A stretch of DNA of 64,000 bases from Pseudomonas chlororaphis (GCF_000783395.1 NZ_JSFK01000006.1:56354-120353); one strand, 5' to 3'; counted from the first letter of the stretch, positions 44,280 through 53,455 are shown. The notes: generated from the letters alone by a model not told the origin. Numbers and translations: made by a program.

Positions 44280-44759
44280 TTAATTTTTTAACAGCAGCGC
44301 GCCTTCGATCGGCACGTAACGGCTGGCGGCGCGGATCAGCGAGTTGGCCGTCAGACCGGGCACGCCATAGGCGACTGCCTGCACGCCGTGCTTGCTGATG
44401 ATGCGCTCAAGCAGCATGTCGAAATCGCCGTCACCGGAAGCCAGGACAACTTCGTCGACGTGGTCGGCGGCGTCCATGATGTCGAGGGTGATGCCCACGT
44501 CCCAGTCGCCCTTGGCCGAGCCGTCGCTGCGCTGGATGTAGGGTTTGAGTTTCACGGTGAAACCGAGGTTGCGCAGGATCTGCTGGAACTGCTGCTGCTT
44601 GCTGTCGCCACGGTCGATCGCGTAGGCGTAGGCCTCGACGATCTGCCCGTCCTTGCTGATGTCGGCCCACAATGCGGCGTAGTTGAAGTGACAACCATAA
44701 GCCTGACGCACGGTGTAGTAGAGGTTCTGCACGTCGGCGAACACTGCGATTTTTTTCAC
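44280..44759 (-). CDS. NYN-domain (LabA/DUF88) protein
   Basis: A 159-residue PIN-like NYN domain protein. Acidic residues expected at the metal site are present: KKIAVFADVQNLYYTV, DVGITLDIMDAADHVDEVVLASGDGDFDMLLERI. Start is GTG at 44757-44759 with GGAAC upstream. NYN proteins are often ribonucleases; LabA is also linked to regulation. It is followed closely by the DEDDh exonuclease. Confidence 0.85.
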   Translation of the reverse strand: MKKIAVFADVQNLYYTVRQAYGCHFNYAALWADISKDGQIVEAYAYAIDRGDSKQQQFQQILRNLGFTVKLKPYIQRSDGSAKGDWDVGITLDIMDAADHVDEVVLASGDGDFDMLLERIISKHGVQAVAYGVPGLTANSLIRAASRYVPIEGALLLKN

Positions 44760-44897
44760 CGGAGTTCCTGTGGGCGCGCAAGCGCACGAAGCGGGATCAG
44801 GCGCCAGGCCCGAAAAAGGCGCTCAGTATGCCAGCCCGAAGGAAGGTTCCGCGAATAATCGGCCCGAAGCCCTCAGGGGCTCCGGACGAATGGTGAA

Positions 44898-45656
44898 TCA
44901 GACGAAAGAATCGTCGTCATCAAAGAAGGAAGAATTGTCGTTGCCGTAGTCGGTGTCGGTGAACCCGCCCTGGTCGTTGCCAGAGAAGCCGTTATCGGCC
45001 ACACGCTGGTCATCGCCCCAGCCGTTGTTGCTCTGGTCGGCAACCTGCGCCGGTTCTTCCTTGATCACTTCAACGATTTCTTCCGGCTGCTGATTGTGAT
45101 GGAACAGGCTGCTGATGCCCTGCGCCAGCATCACGCCACCGGCCACACCGGCGGCGGTTTTCAAGGCGCCGCCGAGGAAACTGCTACCGGCTGCCGGAGC
45201 GGCTTGTTGCGCATAGTTAGGCGGTGCTGCGCCGAAATTTTGTTGTGGCGCCGGGGCCGCATAATTCTGCTGCGGGGCCGGTTCACGCCAGCCGCCGGTC
45301 GACGCCGGGGCGGCACTCTGAGTCGGCGCCGGACGCGGGCTGCCGCCAAAGATGCTCGACAGGAACCCACCGCCGCTGCTTGGCGCCGGTGCGGCACTCT
45401 GCGCCTTGGCCGATTGCAGCTCGGCCTGCAACTGCTGGACCTGCTGGGTCAGCTGTTTGTTCTGCTCATCGAGGCTCTTGAGCGCAGCCTCTTGCACCAG
45501 AATCGCCTGGGTCATGAAATAACCTGCCGCTGGCTGGCGGGTCAGGTGTTCCTTGATCCGCGCCTCGGCCTGGGCATCACGCGGGGCTGCCTCCGTTTCG
45601 GCCTGTTGCAGCCGGGAAAACAGTCCATCGATCAGGGTTTGCTCTTCGCTGTTCAT
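44898..45656 (-). CDS. DUF2076 protein
   Basis: A 252-residue protein. An N-terminal helical region EEQTLIDGLFSRLQQAET and a coiled coil (LKSLDEQNKQLTQQVQQLQAELQ, about 60-85) are followed by Ala/Pro/Gln-rich linkers with repeated QQNYAAPAP, a Gly-rich hydrophobic segment (about 160-185) and an Asp/Asn-rich acidic tail ending FFDDDDSFV. This order is the DUF2076 type, thought to be periplasmic ligand-binding or envelope-associated. No signal peptide is evident. Function unknown. Confidence 0.82.
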   Translation of the reverse strand: MNSEEQTLIDGLFSRLQQAETEAAPRDAQAEARIKEHLTRQPAAGYFMTQAILVQEAALKSLDEQNKQLTQQVQQLQAELQSAKAQSAAPAPSSGGGFLSSIFGGSPRPAPTQSAAPASTGGWREPAPQQNYAAPAPQQNFGAAPPNYAQQAAPAAGSSFLGGALKTAAGVAGGVMLAQGISSLFHHNQQPEEIVEVIKEEPAQVADQSNNGWGDDQRVADNGFSGNDQGGFTDTDYGNDNSSFFDDDDSFV

Positions 45657-45834
45657 GGCGACCTCATAGATTGCCGGGGATCACATTGCCCTCGTCCACA
45701 TTGGCCGAGGTGCTCTCCTGTAATGGAGACGGTGACAAAACGTTTCAATGACCTTTACCGAATGTTTACGTTTGTGTCGCGCCGGCGATCATCGGTTAAA
45801 GTGAGCCACTGTTTTCGACCTGCGATACCGACTG

Positions 45835-46509
45835 ATGAATGCCCTCGAAGTGCTGCGCGACTCTCTGTATTTTTTCAAACGCCATTTGGGCAGCATCGTG
45901 CAGTTGTGCCTGCCGCTGGTGATTTTCGAAGCGTTTTTACAACAAGTGGTCGATCGCGCCAGCGGGCCGGAAAATATCTCGGCGATCAGTATCGTCGTCG
46001 GTCTGCTGGTGTATCCGCTGTACACCGCTGCGCTGATCCTCTTTCTCGATGCGCGCAGCCGTGGCGAGGCGCCGCGCAACCGTGATCTGCTGGCGATGGC
46101 CGCAACCCTGTGGCCACGTTTCGCCCTGCTCACGGCGCTCAACACCTTGTTGATTCTGCTGGGCTTGTCGCTGTATTTCCTGCCGGGCCTGATGTTGATG
46201 GTCATGCTCGCGTTCGGTGAATACCTGCTGGTGCTGCGCGGCATGGGCCCCTTGCAGGCGATGAAGGAAAGCCTGCGCCTGACCCGTGGGCATTTCTGGC
46301 GGATCCTGCTGTGCATTCTCTGCGTGATGACGCCGCTGTGGTTGCTCAAAGGGGCGACGCTGGCGGTGTACCCCGAGCCGCAGAATCCTGTGATCGCCAT
46401 ACTGATCGACAGCGCTCACAGCTTCCTGCAACTGTTCACCAGCGTAGTGTTGTTCCGCCTGTTCATGCTGATCAGCGAATTGCCTGACAAACGTGACAGA
46501 GTGGTCTGA
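45835..46509 (+). CDS. YciC/UPF0259-family membrane protein
   Basis: A 224-residue inner-membrane protein with about six helices. MNALEVLRDSLYFFKRHLGSI at the N-terminus and GPLQAMKESLRLTRGHFWRIL in the middle match the YciC (UPF0259) family. Function is unknown; some members are connected with envelope homeostasis. It starts 178 bp after the divergent DUF2076 gene. Confidence 0.8.
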   Translation: MNALEVLRDSLYFFKRHLGSIVQLCLPLVIFEAFLQQVVDRASGPENISAISIVVGLLVYPLYTAALILFLDARSRGEAPRNRDLLAMAATLWPRFALLTALNTLLILLGLSLYFLPGLMLMVMLAFGEYLLVLRGMGPLQAMKESLRLTRGHFWRILLCILCVMTPLWLLKGATLAVYPEPQNPVIAILIDSAHSFLQLFTSVVLFRLFMLISELPDKRDRVV

Positions 46510-46584
46510 CAGCACTGCGCGTGGGCTTCGAGACGGCCGTCAGGTATGCTCGGGGCCACTTTCTGTAACGCTATAAGCCGAGCC

Positions 46585-47664
46585 ATGACCCGTCTACTGC
46601 GCTACACCCTGTTACTTGCCGTGCTCGCCCTCGTCCTGATCGGCGCGCTGATCTTCAGCCTGACCTGGCGCCCCGATGCCCGCGAAACCCTGCCGGTCAG
46701 TTGCACGGGAACGCCACCGACGCTGGTGCCGGGCCAGGCGCTGAAAGTCATGACCTGGAATGTGCAGTACCTGGCCGGCAAGCGTTACGTGTTCTGGAAT
46801 GATCTGGCCCAGGGCAACGATGAAGCGCCGACCCTGGAAGACATGGCCTTCAGCCTCGACGAAGTGGCGCGGGTAATCCGCGATGAGCAGCCTGATGTGG
46901 TGCTGTTGCAGGAACTGGATGACGGCGCCAAGGCCAGCGACTACCAGGATCAGCTGAAGTTATTGCAGGAACGCGTTGCCGACCTGTATCCGTGCAGCGC
47001 CAGCGCGTTTGACTGGAAAGCCGATTTTGTCCCCGACTCGCATGTTTTCGGCAGCGTCGGCCGACAACTGGCGACCCTGAGCCGCTACCGCATTGAACAC
47101 GCCGAGCGCCTGCAATTACCGGTCGCCTCAGCCAACTTCATCAGCCGCCAGTTCCAGCCAAAAGATGCGTTGCTCGCGACCAAACTGCCCCTGAGCGATG
47201 GTGGGCAACTGACCGTTTTCAATACCCATCTTGAGCGTGCCAGGCAACCCGATGACACGTTGCAGGCGCAAGTGAGCGCCGTGGCCAAAGTGCTCGACAA
47301 GTACGAAAGTCAGGGCCTGCCGTGGCTGATCGGCGGCGACTTCAATCTGCTGCCGCTGGGTCAATATCGTCGCTTGCCCGCCGAGCAGCGCACACCCTAC
47401 GCCGCCGACAGCGAACTGCACCTGCTGTGGGACAAATACCCGATGATCCCGACCAACAACGAGGCCAGCGGCATCGACCGCGCGCAGTGGCTGACCCACT
47501 ACCCCAACGACCCCGGTCTGAATGGCCCGGATCGCACGGTCGACTACCTGTTCTACAGCCCAAGGATCAAACGGGTGGAAGCGATGGTGCGCCAGGACGA
47601 TACGTTACGCATCTCCGATCATCTGCCAGTCATCGCACGCTTCCTGCTCCCCGCCACGCCGTAG
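46585..47664 (+). CDS. Endonuclease/exonuclease/phosphatase-family protein
   Basis: A 359-residue protein with an N-terminal membrane anchor (residues 5-27) and a DNase I-like EEP domain: MTWNVQYLAG, VVLLQELDD (metal-binding E), VFNTHLERAR, LIGGDFNLLPLG and a C-terminal ISDHLPVIARF with the catalytic histidine. It probably faces the periplasm. EEP members act on nucleic acids, inositol phosphates or sphingomyelin, and the substrate here is unknown. ATG 46585; the longer in-frame start has no ribosome site. Confidence 0.85.
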   Translation: MTRLLRYTLLLAVLALVLIGALIFSLTWRPDARETLPVSCTGTPPTLVPGQALKVMTWNVQYLAGKRYVFWNDLAQGNDEAPTLEDMAFSLDEVARVIRDEQPDVVLLQELDDGAKASDYQDQLKLLQERVADLYPCSASAFDWKADFVPDSHVFGSVGRQLATLSRYRIEHAERLQLPVASANFISRQFQPKDALLATKLPLSDGGQLTVFNTHLERARQPDDTLQAQVSAVAKVLDKYESQGLPWLIGGDFNLLPLGQYRRLPAEQRTPYAADSELHLLWDKYPMIPTNNEASGIDRAQWLTHYPNDPGLNGPDRTVDYLFYSPRIKRVEAMVRQDDTLRISDHLPVIARFLLPATP

Positions 47665-47711
47665 TTCACAACTTCGGCACACCACGGATTTACTGTGGCC
47701 GACTTCAATTT

Positions 47712-47745
47712 TGTAGGAGCTGCCGAAGGCTGCGATCTTTTGCTC
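47712..47745. repeat. Single REP arm, TGTAGGAGCTGCCG type
   Basis: TGTAGGAGCTGCCGAAGGCT plus GCGATCTTTTG directly before the stop of hrpB (47747). No inverted partner follows. It is the only unpaired copy of this type here. Confidence 0.7.
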
Positions 47746-47746
47746 T

Positions 47747-50266
47747 TCAGGTCCCGCGCGGTTTGGCGCGAGCTGTCGCCTCGGCCACCAACGGATCATC
47801 CGGCCAATAATGCTTCGGATAGCGCCCCTTCAAATCCTTCTTCACCTCGGCATAGGTACTACGCCAGAAGTTGGCCAGATCCTGCGTCACCTGCACCGGG
47901 CGCCGCGCAGGCGATAGCAGATGCAACTTGACCACCTGCCGCCCGCCGGCAATTCGTGGCGTATCGGCCAGCCCGAACAACTCCTGCAAACGCACCGCGA
48001 GAATCGGTGGAAACTCGCTGTAATCCAGACGAATCGACGACCCCGACGGCACGCTCAAATGATGCGGCGCCAGCTCATCGAGCTTTTGCGGCAATGGCCA
48101 TGGCAACAGGTTACGGACGATGCTCGACAGATCGAGATTGGCAAAATGGCTGAGCCGCGAAACCTTGCCCAGATACGGCATCAGCCAGTCTTCGAGGGTG
48201 TTCAGCAACGTTGCATCGCTGACATCCGGCCATTGACTGTCGTCCTGATTGTGCAATTCCAACTGACGCAACAGCGCCACCCGCGCCTGCCACTGACGCA
48301 GCTCCGGCGTCCACGGCAGCAACTCCAGACCCTTGCGCCGCACCAGATTGACCAGCGCCTGACTGCGCGCATTTTCATCGAGACCGGTCAACGGCTCACG
48401 GCTGAGGATCAGCTCGCCAACCTTGCGCTGACGCTCGGCACGCAGCACACCTTCGCGCTCGTCCCAGTCCAGTTGATCGACGTTGCGCACCTGTTCGGCG
48501 AGCACTGAATCGAACAGCGCCGGATCGAAATCCGCCGCCAGATAAATCCTTTCCTCACGCTGGCCCTGACGGCTGCCGAGATCGGCGATGACGATCCACG
48601 GCTCTTTCATCAGGCTGTCAGCTTCGGCGAACAGCGCCGCACGACCGTTGGCCAGACGATATTCGGCACCGCCAGCACGCCGCTGTTGCGCGACGCGATC
48701 CGGATACGCCAGCGCCAGCAACGCACCGAGCCAGCGCGGATGATCAGGATCGCTGACCGGCTCACTCGCTTTGCCGCGCAGGTAACCGCGATATTGCCGC
48801 GCCAGTTGCTTAGCGCGCTGCACCCCGCCCTGCGCACCACGGGCGGCGCGTTCTTCGCCGGACAGCAGCACCAGCCGACTGTGCAGATCGGCCCCGGCGC
48901 CACGCAAGATATCGCGCTCGCCGAGCAACGCGGCGACATCGCACGCCATGTTCGCCAGACCCAACGCCTGACCCCGCAGCAGCAAATGGCCGATGCGCGG
49001 ATGCGCCGGCAATTCAGCCATGGCCTGACCATGAGTGGTCAGGGCCTCACCTTCCAGCGCGCCAAGCCTTTGCAACAAATCTTGCGCCTGGGCATAAGCT
49101 GCTGCTGGCGGGACATCGAGCCAGACCAGTTCGCCCGGCCTCACGCCCCAGCGGCCCAGTTGCAGGGCGAGGCTGGCGAGATCCGCCGAAAGAATTTCCG
49201 CACTGCCATAAGCGGCGAGTTGTTCGTGCTGATCCTGCGACCACAAGCGATAACAAACGCCCGGCTCGAGTCGCCCTGCCCGGCCAGCACGCTGCGTGGC
49301 GCTGGCCTTGGAAATCCGCTGGGTATCGAGACGCGTCATGCCGCTGCCCGGATCAAAACGCGGCACCCGCGCCAGCCCGGCGTCGATGACTACGCGCACG
49401 CCATTGATGGTCAAACTGGTCTCGGCGATATTGGTCGCCAGCACCACTTTGCGCTGCCCGGCCGGCGCCGGATCGATCGCCGCACGTTGCGCATTGAGGT
49501 CGAGTTCACCGTGCAACGGGCACAGCAGCACATCGCTGCGCTCACCAAGGGCGTCGACCAATTGTTGATGAACGCGACGAATTTCAGCCTGACCCGGCAG
49601 GAACACCAACAGGCTGCCGGTTTCATCGTGCAGTGCTTCAAGCACGGTTTGCGTGACGCGTTGATCGATGTATTCGCCGGGCTGAAACGGCCGCCCCCAG
49701 CGCATCGTCACCGGATACATGCGGCCTTCGCTGCGCAGGATCGGCGCGTCTTCGAGCAACCCGGCCAAACGTTCACCTTCGAGCGTGGCCGACATCAGCA
49801 AAATCTTCAGCGGCTGTTCAGCTCGAAACAACTCGCGACCGTTCAGACTTAAGGCCAGCGCCAGATCGGCGTCGAGGCTGCGCTCGTGAAATTCGTCGAA
49901 GATCAGCAAGCCCACGCCTTCCAGCGCCGGGTCATCCTGCAAGCGGCGGGTGAGAATGCCTTCAGTGACCACTTCAATGCGCGTATTGGGGCCGACCTTG
50001 CTGTCGAGACGGATGCGATAACCGACGGTTTCACCGACCTTCTCGCCCAACTCGCTGGCAAGCCGTTCTGCGGCTGCACGCGCGGCCAAGCGACGCGGTT
50101 CAAGCATCAGAATGGTCTGCCCGGCCAGCCACACTTCATTGAGCAAGGCTAAAGGCACGCGGGTGGTTTTACCGGCGCCGGGCGGTGCTTCGAGCACAGC
50201 TTCGTGGCGCGTCGCCAAGGCTTCACGCAGGGCGGGTAAAACTTCATCGATTGGCAAAGAAATCAT
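47747..50266 (-). CDS. hrpB: ATP-dependent RNA helicase HrpB
   Basis: An 839-residue DEAH-type helicase. Motif I APPGAGKTTRVPLAL, DEFHERS (motif II), SATLEG, TNIAETSLTI and QRAGRAGR are all visible, followed by the HA2 and HrpB-specific C-terminal domain. The ATG at 50264-50266 follows GGGGAG; an in-frame start eight codons up lies inside a repeat element. Its cellular role in Pseudomonas is not well defined. Confidence 0.92.
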   Translation of the reverse strand: MISLPIDEVLPALREALATRHEAVLEAPPGAGKTTRVPLALLNEVWLAGQTILMLEPRRLAARAAAERLASELGEKVGETVGYRIRLDSKVGPNTRIEVVTEGILTRRLQDDPALEGVGLLIFDEFHERSLDADLALALSLNGRELFRAEQPLKILLMSATLEGERLAGLLEDAPILRSEGRMYPVTMRWGRPFQPGEYIDQRVTQTVLEALHDETGSLLVFLPGQAEIRRVHQQLVDALGERSDVLLCPLHGELDLNAQRAAIDPAPAGQRKVVLATNIAETSLTINGVRVVIDAGLARVPRFDPGSGMTRLDTQRISKASATQRAGRAGRLEPGVCYRLWSQDQHEQLAAYGSAEILSADLASLALQLGRWGVRPGELVWLDVPPAAAYAQAQDLLQRLGALEGEALTTHGQAMAELPAHPRIGHLLLRGQALGLANMACDVAALLGERDILRGAGADLHSRLVLLSGEERAARGAQGGVQRAKQLARQYRGYLRGKASEPVSDPDHPRWLGALLALAYPDRVAQQRRAGGAEYRLANGRAALFAEADSLMKEPWIVIADLGSRQGQREERIYLAADFDPALFDSVLAEQVRNVDQLDWDEREGVLRAERQRKVGELILSREPLTGLDENARSQALVNLVRRKGLELLPWTPELRQWQARVALLRQLELHNQDDSQWPDVSDATLLNTLEDWLMPYLGKVSRLSHFANLDLSSIVRNLLPWPLPQKLDELAPHHLSVPSGSSIRLDYSEFPPILAVRLQELFGLADTPRIAGGRQVVKLHLLSPARRPVQVTQDLANFWRSTYAEVKKDLKGRYPKHYWPDDPLVAEATARAKPRGT

Positions 50267-50277
50267 GCTGGCTCCCC

Positions 50278-50533
50278 AGGGCGTGCCCACAGTAAATTGC
50301 GAGTCGCGTTAAAGCTGTGAGCGTGCCAGGCAAGGCGCGGGACGCAGGTAAGGGTCGTTTCCTTGCCAAGTCCCGCAACGCAGCATGGCGCGCTCACAGC
50401 TTTAGCCCGGAGGGCCGAACCCCGATAGGATTCGTTGGCCTTCACGCGGTGTCGATCTGGAGAAAACAACTTCAATCCTCAACGTATTTCGGTAGGGGTG
50501 AGACGAGGCCGCAATTTACTGTGGGCATGCCCT
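50278..50533. mobile_element. MITE-like element, 256 bp with 24-bp inverted ends
   Basis: The ends at 50278-50301 and 50510-50533 are inverted copies differing at one base of 24 (core GCCCACAGTAAATTGCG). Inside is another inverted pair AAAGCTGTGAGCG (50311-50323) and CGCTCACAGCTTT (50391-50403), with a nested GGCAAGG/CCTTGCC and GCGGGAC/GTCCCGC. No transposase. The element sits just upstream of the hrpB ribosome site and so supplies or displaces its promoter. No target duplication is obvious at the ends. Confidence 0.65.
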
Positions 50534-50629
50534 GCCATGGCCGAGTATAACGGCGAACTGCCAGGCGTTCGTCAGGGTCTTAACTTCACAAGACGAAGCT
50601 TCGTTATCAGATGACTCAGGAGATTTCCC

Positions 50630-51049
50630 ATGCGCTTACCTTTTCGCCTGATCGGCGGTGTACTGGTCGCCACCCTGCTCACGCAAATCACCGCGTGCGG
50701 TTCGATTTTCTACCCGGACCGGCGCGGTCAGATCGACGGCAAGATCGACCCGGCGATTGCCGTGCTCGACGCCGTGGGCTTGCTGTTCTACGTCATTCCC
50801 GGGCTGATCGCGTTTGCCGTCGACTTCGCCACTGGCGCGATCTACTTCGAACCGGGCCACACCGCGCAGATCGACCCGGCCAAGCTCAAGCAAGCCATCG
50901 GCCCGGACGGTCAGGTCGATAATCACAAGCTGCAAGCTATTCTCGAAAGTGAACTTGGGCGGGACTTTCCTCTGGACGATCCGCGCCTGATTCAACACAA
51001 GGGCAGCACTCAACAACTGGCGATGTTCGGCCTGCAACCCGCCGCTTAA
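50630..51049 (+). CDS. Small lipoprotein of unknown function
   Basis: A 139-residue protein with a lipoprotein signal: hydrophobic residues 8-20 and a lipobox ITAC, so the mature N-terminus would be C23. The mature part has one hydrophobic stretch (about 46-66, AVGLLFYVIPGLIAFAVDFATG) and a polar C-terminal half. AGGAG precedes the ATG by seven bases. It lies 12 bases before fieF and is probably cotranscribed. I do not recognise a function. Confidence 0.75.
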   Translation: MRLPFRLIGGVLVATLLTQITACGSIFYPDRRGQIDGKIDPAIAVLDAVGLLFYVIPGLIAFAVDFATGAIYFEPGHTAQIDPAKLKQAIGPDGQVDNHKLQAILESELGRDFPLDDPRLIQHKGSTQQLAMFGLQPAA

Positions 51050-51061
51050 AAAGGACGTTCA

Positions 51062-51970
51062 ATGACATCCAGCCCCGAACACGCCCGCCTGCTACGGCTC
51101 GCGACCCGCGCCTCGGTGGCGGTCGCGTGCACGCTGATCATCGCCAAAGCCATCGCCTGGTGGCTGAGCGGTTCGGTGAGCATGCTTGCCGGCCTCACCG
51201 ACTCGGCGCTGGATGGCGTCACTTCGCTGCTCAATCTGCTGGCGGTGCACTACGCGCTGCGCCCGGCCGATGACGATCACCGTTATGGTCACGGCAAGGC
51301 GGAATCGCTGGCGGGCATGGCGCAGGCGCTGTTCATTGGCGGCAGTGCGGTGTTGATCGCGTTTCAGGCCTATGAACGCATCCAGCATCCGGAACCGCTT
51401 GGCGCGCCGTGGATCAGCATTGGCGTGATCATTTTCTCATTGCTGCTGACCGTGGCCTTGCTGATGCTGCAGCATCGGGTGATCAAGCAGACTGGTTCCA
51501 ACGCCGTGCGTGCCGACTCACTGCATTACCGATCCGATCTGTTACTCAACGGCAGTATTCTGGTGGCACTGATGTTGGCCGGGTTCGGCTGGCATCAACT
51601 GGATGCCTGGTTCGGACTGGGAATTGCCGCCTACATTCTGTGGAGTGCCATCCAGATTGCCCGGGAAAGTTTTTCGGTGCTGATGGATGAGGAGCTGCCG
51701 GCGGATGTCAGTCAGCACATGCTCGAACTGGCCTGCAGTGTGCCGGGTGTGTTGGGCGCGCATGACTTGCGCACGCGGATTTCCGGCAACCACTGGTTCG
51801 TGCAGTTGCACCTGGAACTGCCGGGGGAATTGACGTTGTCAGTGGCGCACGGCATCAGCGACCAAGCCGCCGATGCCATTCACAAGGCGTACCCGCGAGC
51901 CGAAGTGCTGGTGCACGCCGACCCGATAAAAGCAGCTACAAGCCGCGAGCCGCAAGCTTCAAGCTTGTAG
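51062..51970 (+). CDS. fieF: Cation diffusion facilitator, FieF-like
   Basis: A 302-residue metal exporter with six helices. Zinc/iron-site residues are seen in DSALDG (helix 2) and DDDHRYGHGKAES (loop); a second pair is near HYRSDLLLNG (helix 5), and the cytoplasmic domain begins around DEELPADVSQHM. AAGGA precedes the ATG. The C-terminal codons (about the last ten residues, ending PQASSL) and the stop are within a repeat hairpin, so the tail is not family-derived. It exports iron, zinc or similar cations by proton antiport. Confidence 0.88.
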   Translation: MTSSPEHARLLRLATRASVAVACTLIIAKAIAWWLSGSVSMLAGLTDSALDGVTSLLNLLAVHYALRPADDDHRYGHGKAESLAGMAQALFIGGSAVLIAFQAYERIQHPEPLGAPWISIGVIIFSLLLTVALLMLQHRVIKQTGSNAVRADSLHYRSDLLLNGSILVALMLAGFGWHQLDAWFGLGIAAYILWSAIQIARESFSVLMDEELPADVSQHMLELACSVPGVLGAHDLRTRISGNHWFVQLHLELPGELTLSVAHGISDQAADAIHKAYPRAEVLVHADPIKAATSREPQASSL

Positions 51971-51994
51971 CTCGACACTTGCAGCTCGCAGCTG
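51931..51994. repeat. Nested hairpin repeat at the fieF 3' end
   Basis: AGCAGCTACAAGCCGCGAGC pairs partly with GCTTGTAGCTCG and with GCAGCTCGCAGCTGCT. A short run AAGCTTCAAGCTT lies in the middle. This AGCTxCAAGC-type repeat is common in Pseudomonas. The left arm is coding for fieF, and the whole may also terminate both converging genes. Confidence 0.65.
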
Positions 51995-51997
51995 CTG

Positions 51998-53059
51998 TTA
52001 TTGAACCTGATAACCGCGACTGCTCAGGCAATTGCCCTGAGCCTGACGGTAGGCCTGAACCACTTCGGGCGCCGGTTGATACGTCGCGGTGCGCGGATCG
52101 AAACCGCTTTGCTGCACCGCGTACTGGTAGCACTGATAACCGTCCTGCTGCACCTGCTCCGGCGACTGACCGTTGGCCGGGTACGCTTCGACGTCATAGC
52201 CTTGGGATTGCGGTTGCGGCTGCTGCTGAACCGGCGGTTCGACCACGATGTAATCCTGCGTCGCTTCCTGATAGGCATAGTAGGAACCAGCGGCGAGGAA
52301 CAGCAGCGAACCACCGATCCACACTTCTCGGGCGTAATCCGGCAAATACTGAATGCGGATCCCTCGCGGCGGTTGCACAACGATGTAGCGCGGGCCTTGC
52401 GGGCGATACCAGTAGCCGCCGGAAAAGAAGTAATCCTGACCACGATACGGCACGCGGTAATCGCGATCCGGGAAGCGGTCGATCACGTGCCCAGGCCGGT
52501 ATTGCGGGCCTGGGCCCCAACCGTTGCCGTGACCGTCCGGACGGCCCGGCCAGCGATTGTCGTTAGGCCGGTTGCCGGTCTGCCATTGCTGGTTGTGGTA
52601 ACCGTTTTGCGGACGCTCGTCACGGTAGTAACCCTGACGTGGCTCCTGAGTCTGGCGCACTGTGTCGGGGCGTGGCTGGATCGGCAGGCTGTTGGCCGGC
52701 AACTGCGGCGGCGGTGGCGGCTGGCGCACCGGGTTGGGGTTATACGCTGGACGGTTCTGGTCGCGATTCTGCCACTGACCATTGTTGTTGCCGTTGTGCT
52801 CGAACTGGCGGCTGTTGTCGCCACGAATGATCTCGTTGTTCTGCGGACGCGGTTGATTCTGTTGCGGCTGATTCTGCGATGGATTGTTCTGCGGGCGCGG
52901 CTGATTGTTGCCGCCATGGCCCTGATTGTTACCCTGATGATCCTGACCGTGGCCACCGCCATCCGGTCCACGATTCTGCGGCTCGTCGGCGAGCGTTTGC
53001 ACACTGACACTCACACACAGCAAACCAACACTGGCCAGACGCCAAATGCGCGAATTCAT
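51998..53059 (-). CDS. Exported DUF6515-like protein, Gln/Asn/Pro-rich
   Basis: A 353-residue protein with a signal peptide (residues 1-24, ending TLA). The first half of the mature part is low-complexity and rich in Q, N, P, R and H (repeated QNQPRPQNN type). The second half holds a DUF6515-like domain: GQDYFFSGGYWYRPQGPRYIVVQPPRGIRIQYLP, then a hydrophobic segment LFLAAGSYY, and DGYQCYQYAVQQSGFDP near the end. It probably sits in the periplasm or outer envelope. ATG 53057-53059; upstream in-frame residues do not fit the signal. Function unknown. Confidence 0.78.
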   Translation of the reverse strand: MNSRIWRLASVGLLCVSVSVQTLADEPQNRGPDGGGHGQDHQGNNQGHGGNNQPRPQNNPSQNQPQQNQPRPQNNEIIRGDNSRQFEHNGNNNGQWQNRDQNRPAYNPNPVRQPPPPPQLPANSLPIQPRPDTVRQTQEPRQGYYRDERPQNGYHNQQWQTGNRPNDNRWPGRPDGHGNGWGPGPQYRPGHVIDRFPDRDYRVPYRGQDYFFSGGYWYRPQGPRYIVVQPPRGIRIQYLPDYAREVWIGGSLLFLAAGSYYAYQEATQDYIVVEPPVQQQPQPQSQGYDVEAYPANGQSPEQVQQDGYQCYQYAVQQSGFDPRTATYQPAPEVVQAYRQAQGNCLSSRGYQVQ

Positions 53060-53194
53060 GCTTTTTCTCACTGCGGTGCCTGCAAATGTAAGAGGACTTG
53101 TCACTAAGACCGGGAATACACACGCCCGGTTCTGCAACAGGTTATCAGTCGCGCAACTTATTTATTGAGCGCCCGGCATGAAATCGCAGGCAAG

Positions 53195-53223
53195 AAAAAA
53201 GGGAGACCCGTCGGCCTCCCTTT
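53195..53223 (-). terminator. Rho-independent terminator of an unassigned transcript
   Basis: Stem AAAGGGAG (53198-53205) with CTCCCTTT (53216-53223); on the minus strand six T follow. It would end transcripts running from about 53455 to 53195. Confidence 0.75.
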
Positions 53224-53266
53224 AGAGAACTTCGTCCTGGCTCGACGCTTTTGACGTCGGCTCACC

Positions 53267-53455
53267 TCACGCCGTCTTCTGGACAGTGTGCAGCTCGGGG
53301 GCCGGCACAACCCCGGTGGGGGTGGCGGCCGCGGCAGGCCGGATAGGGCGGGCCGCGTGGACTGTGTTACCGAGCAGTGATTCTGGTGATAAGAATAGGC
53401 CTGAGACCGCGACAGAGGATTGCGAAGATTGCTGAAATAAACACCACTTGCGCAA
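53267..53455 (-). CDS. Possible 62-residue protein or sRNA gene
   Basis: A reading frame from a TTG at 53453-53455: a basic start RKWCLFQQSSQSSVAVSGLFL, then an Ala/Pro-rich end (AAAATPTGVVPAPELHTVQKTA). It stops 44 bases before a strong terminator. No clear ribosome binding site and no family I recognise. Equally, the transcript could be a non-coding RNA with the frame accidental. Divergent from the Lrp gene. Confidence 0.35.
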   Translation of the reverse strand: MRKWCLFQQSSQSSVAVSGLFLSPESLLGNTVHAARPIRPAAAATPTGVVPAPELHTVQKTA

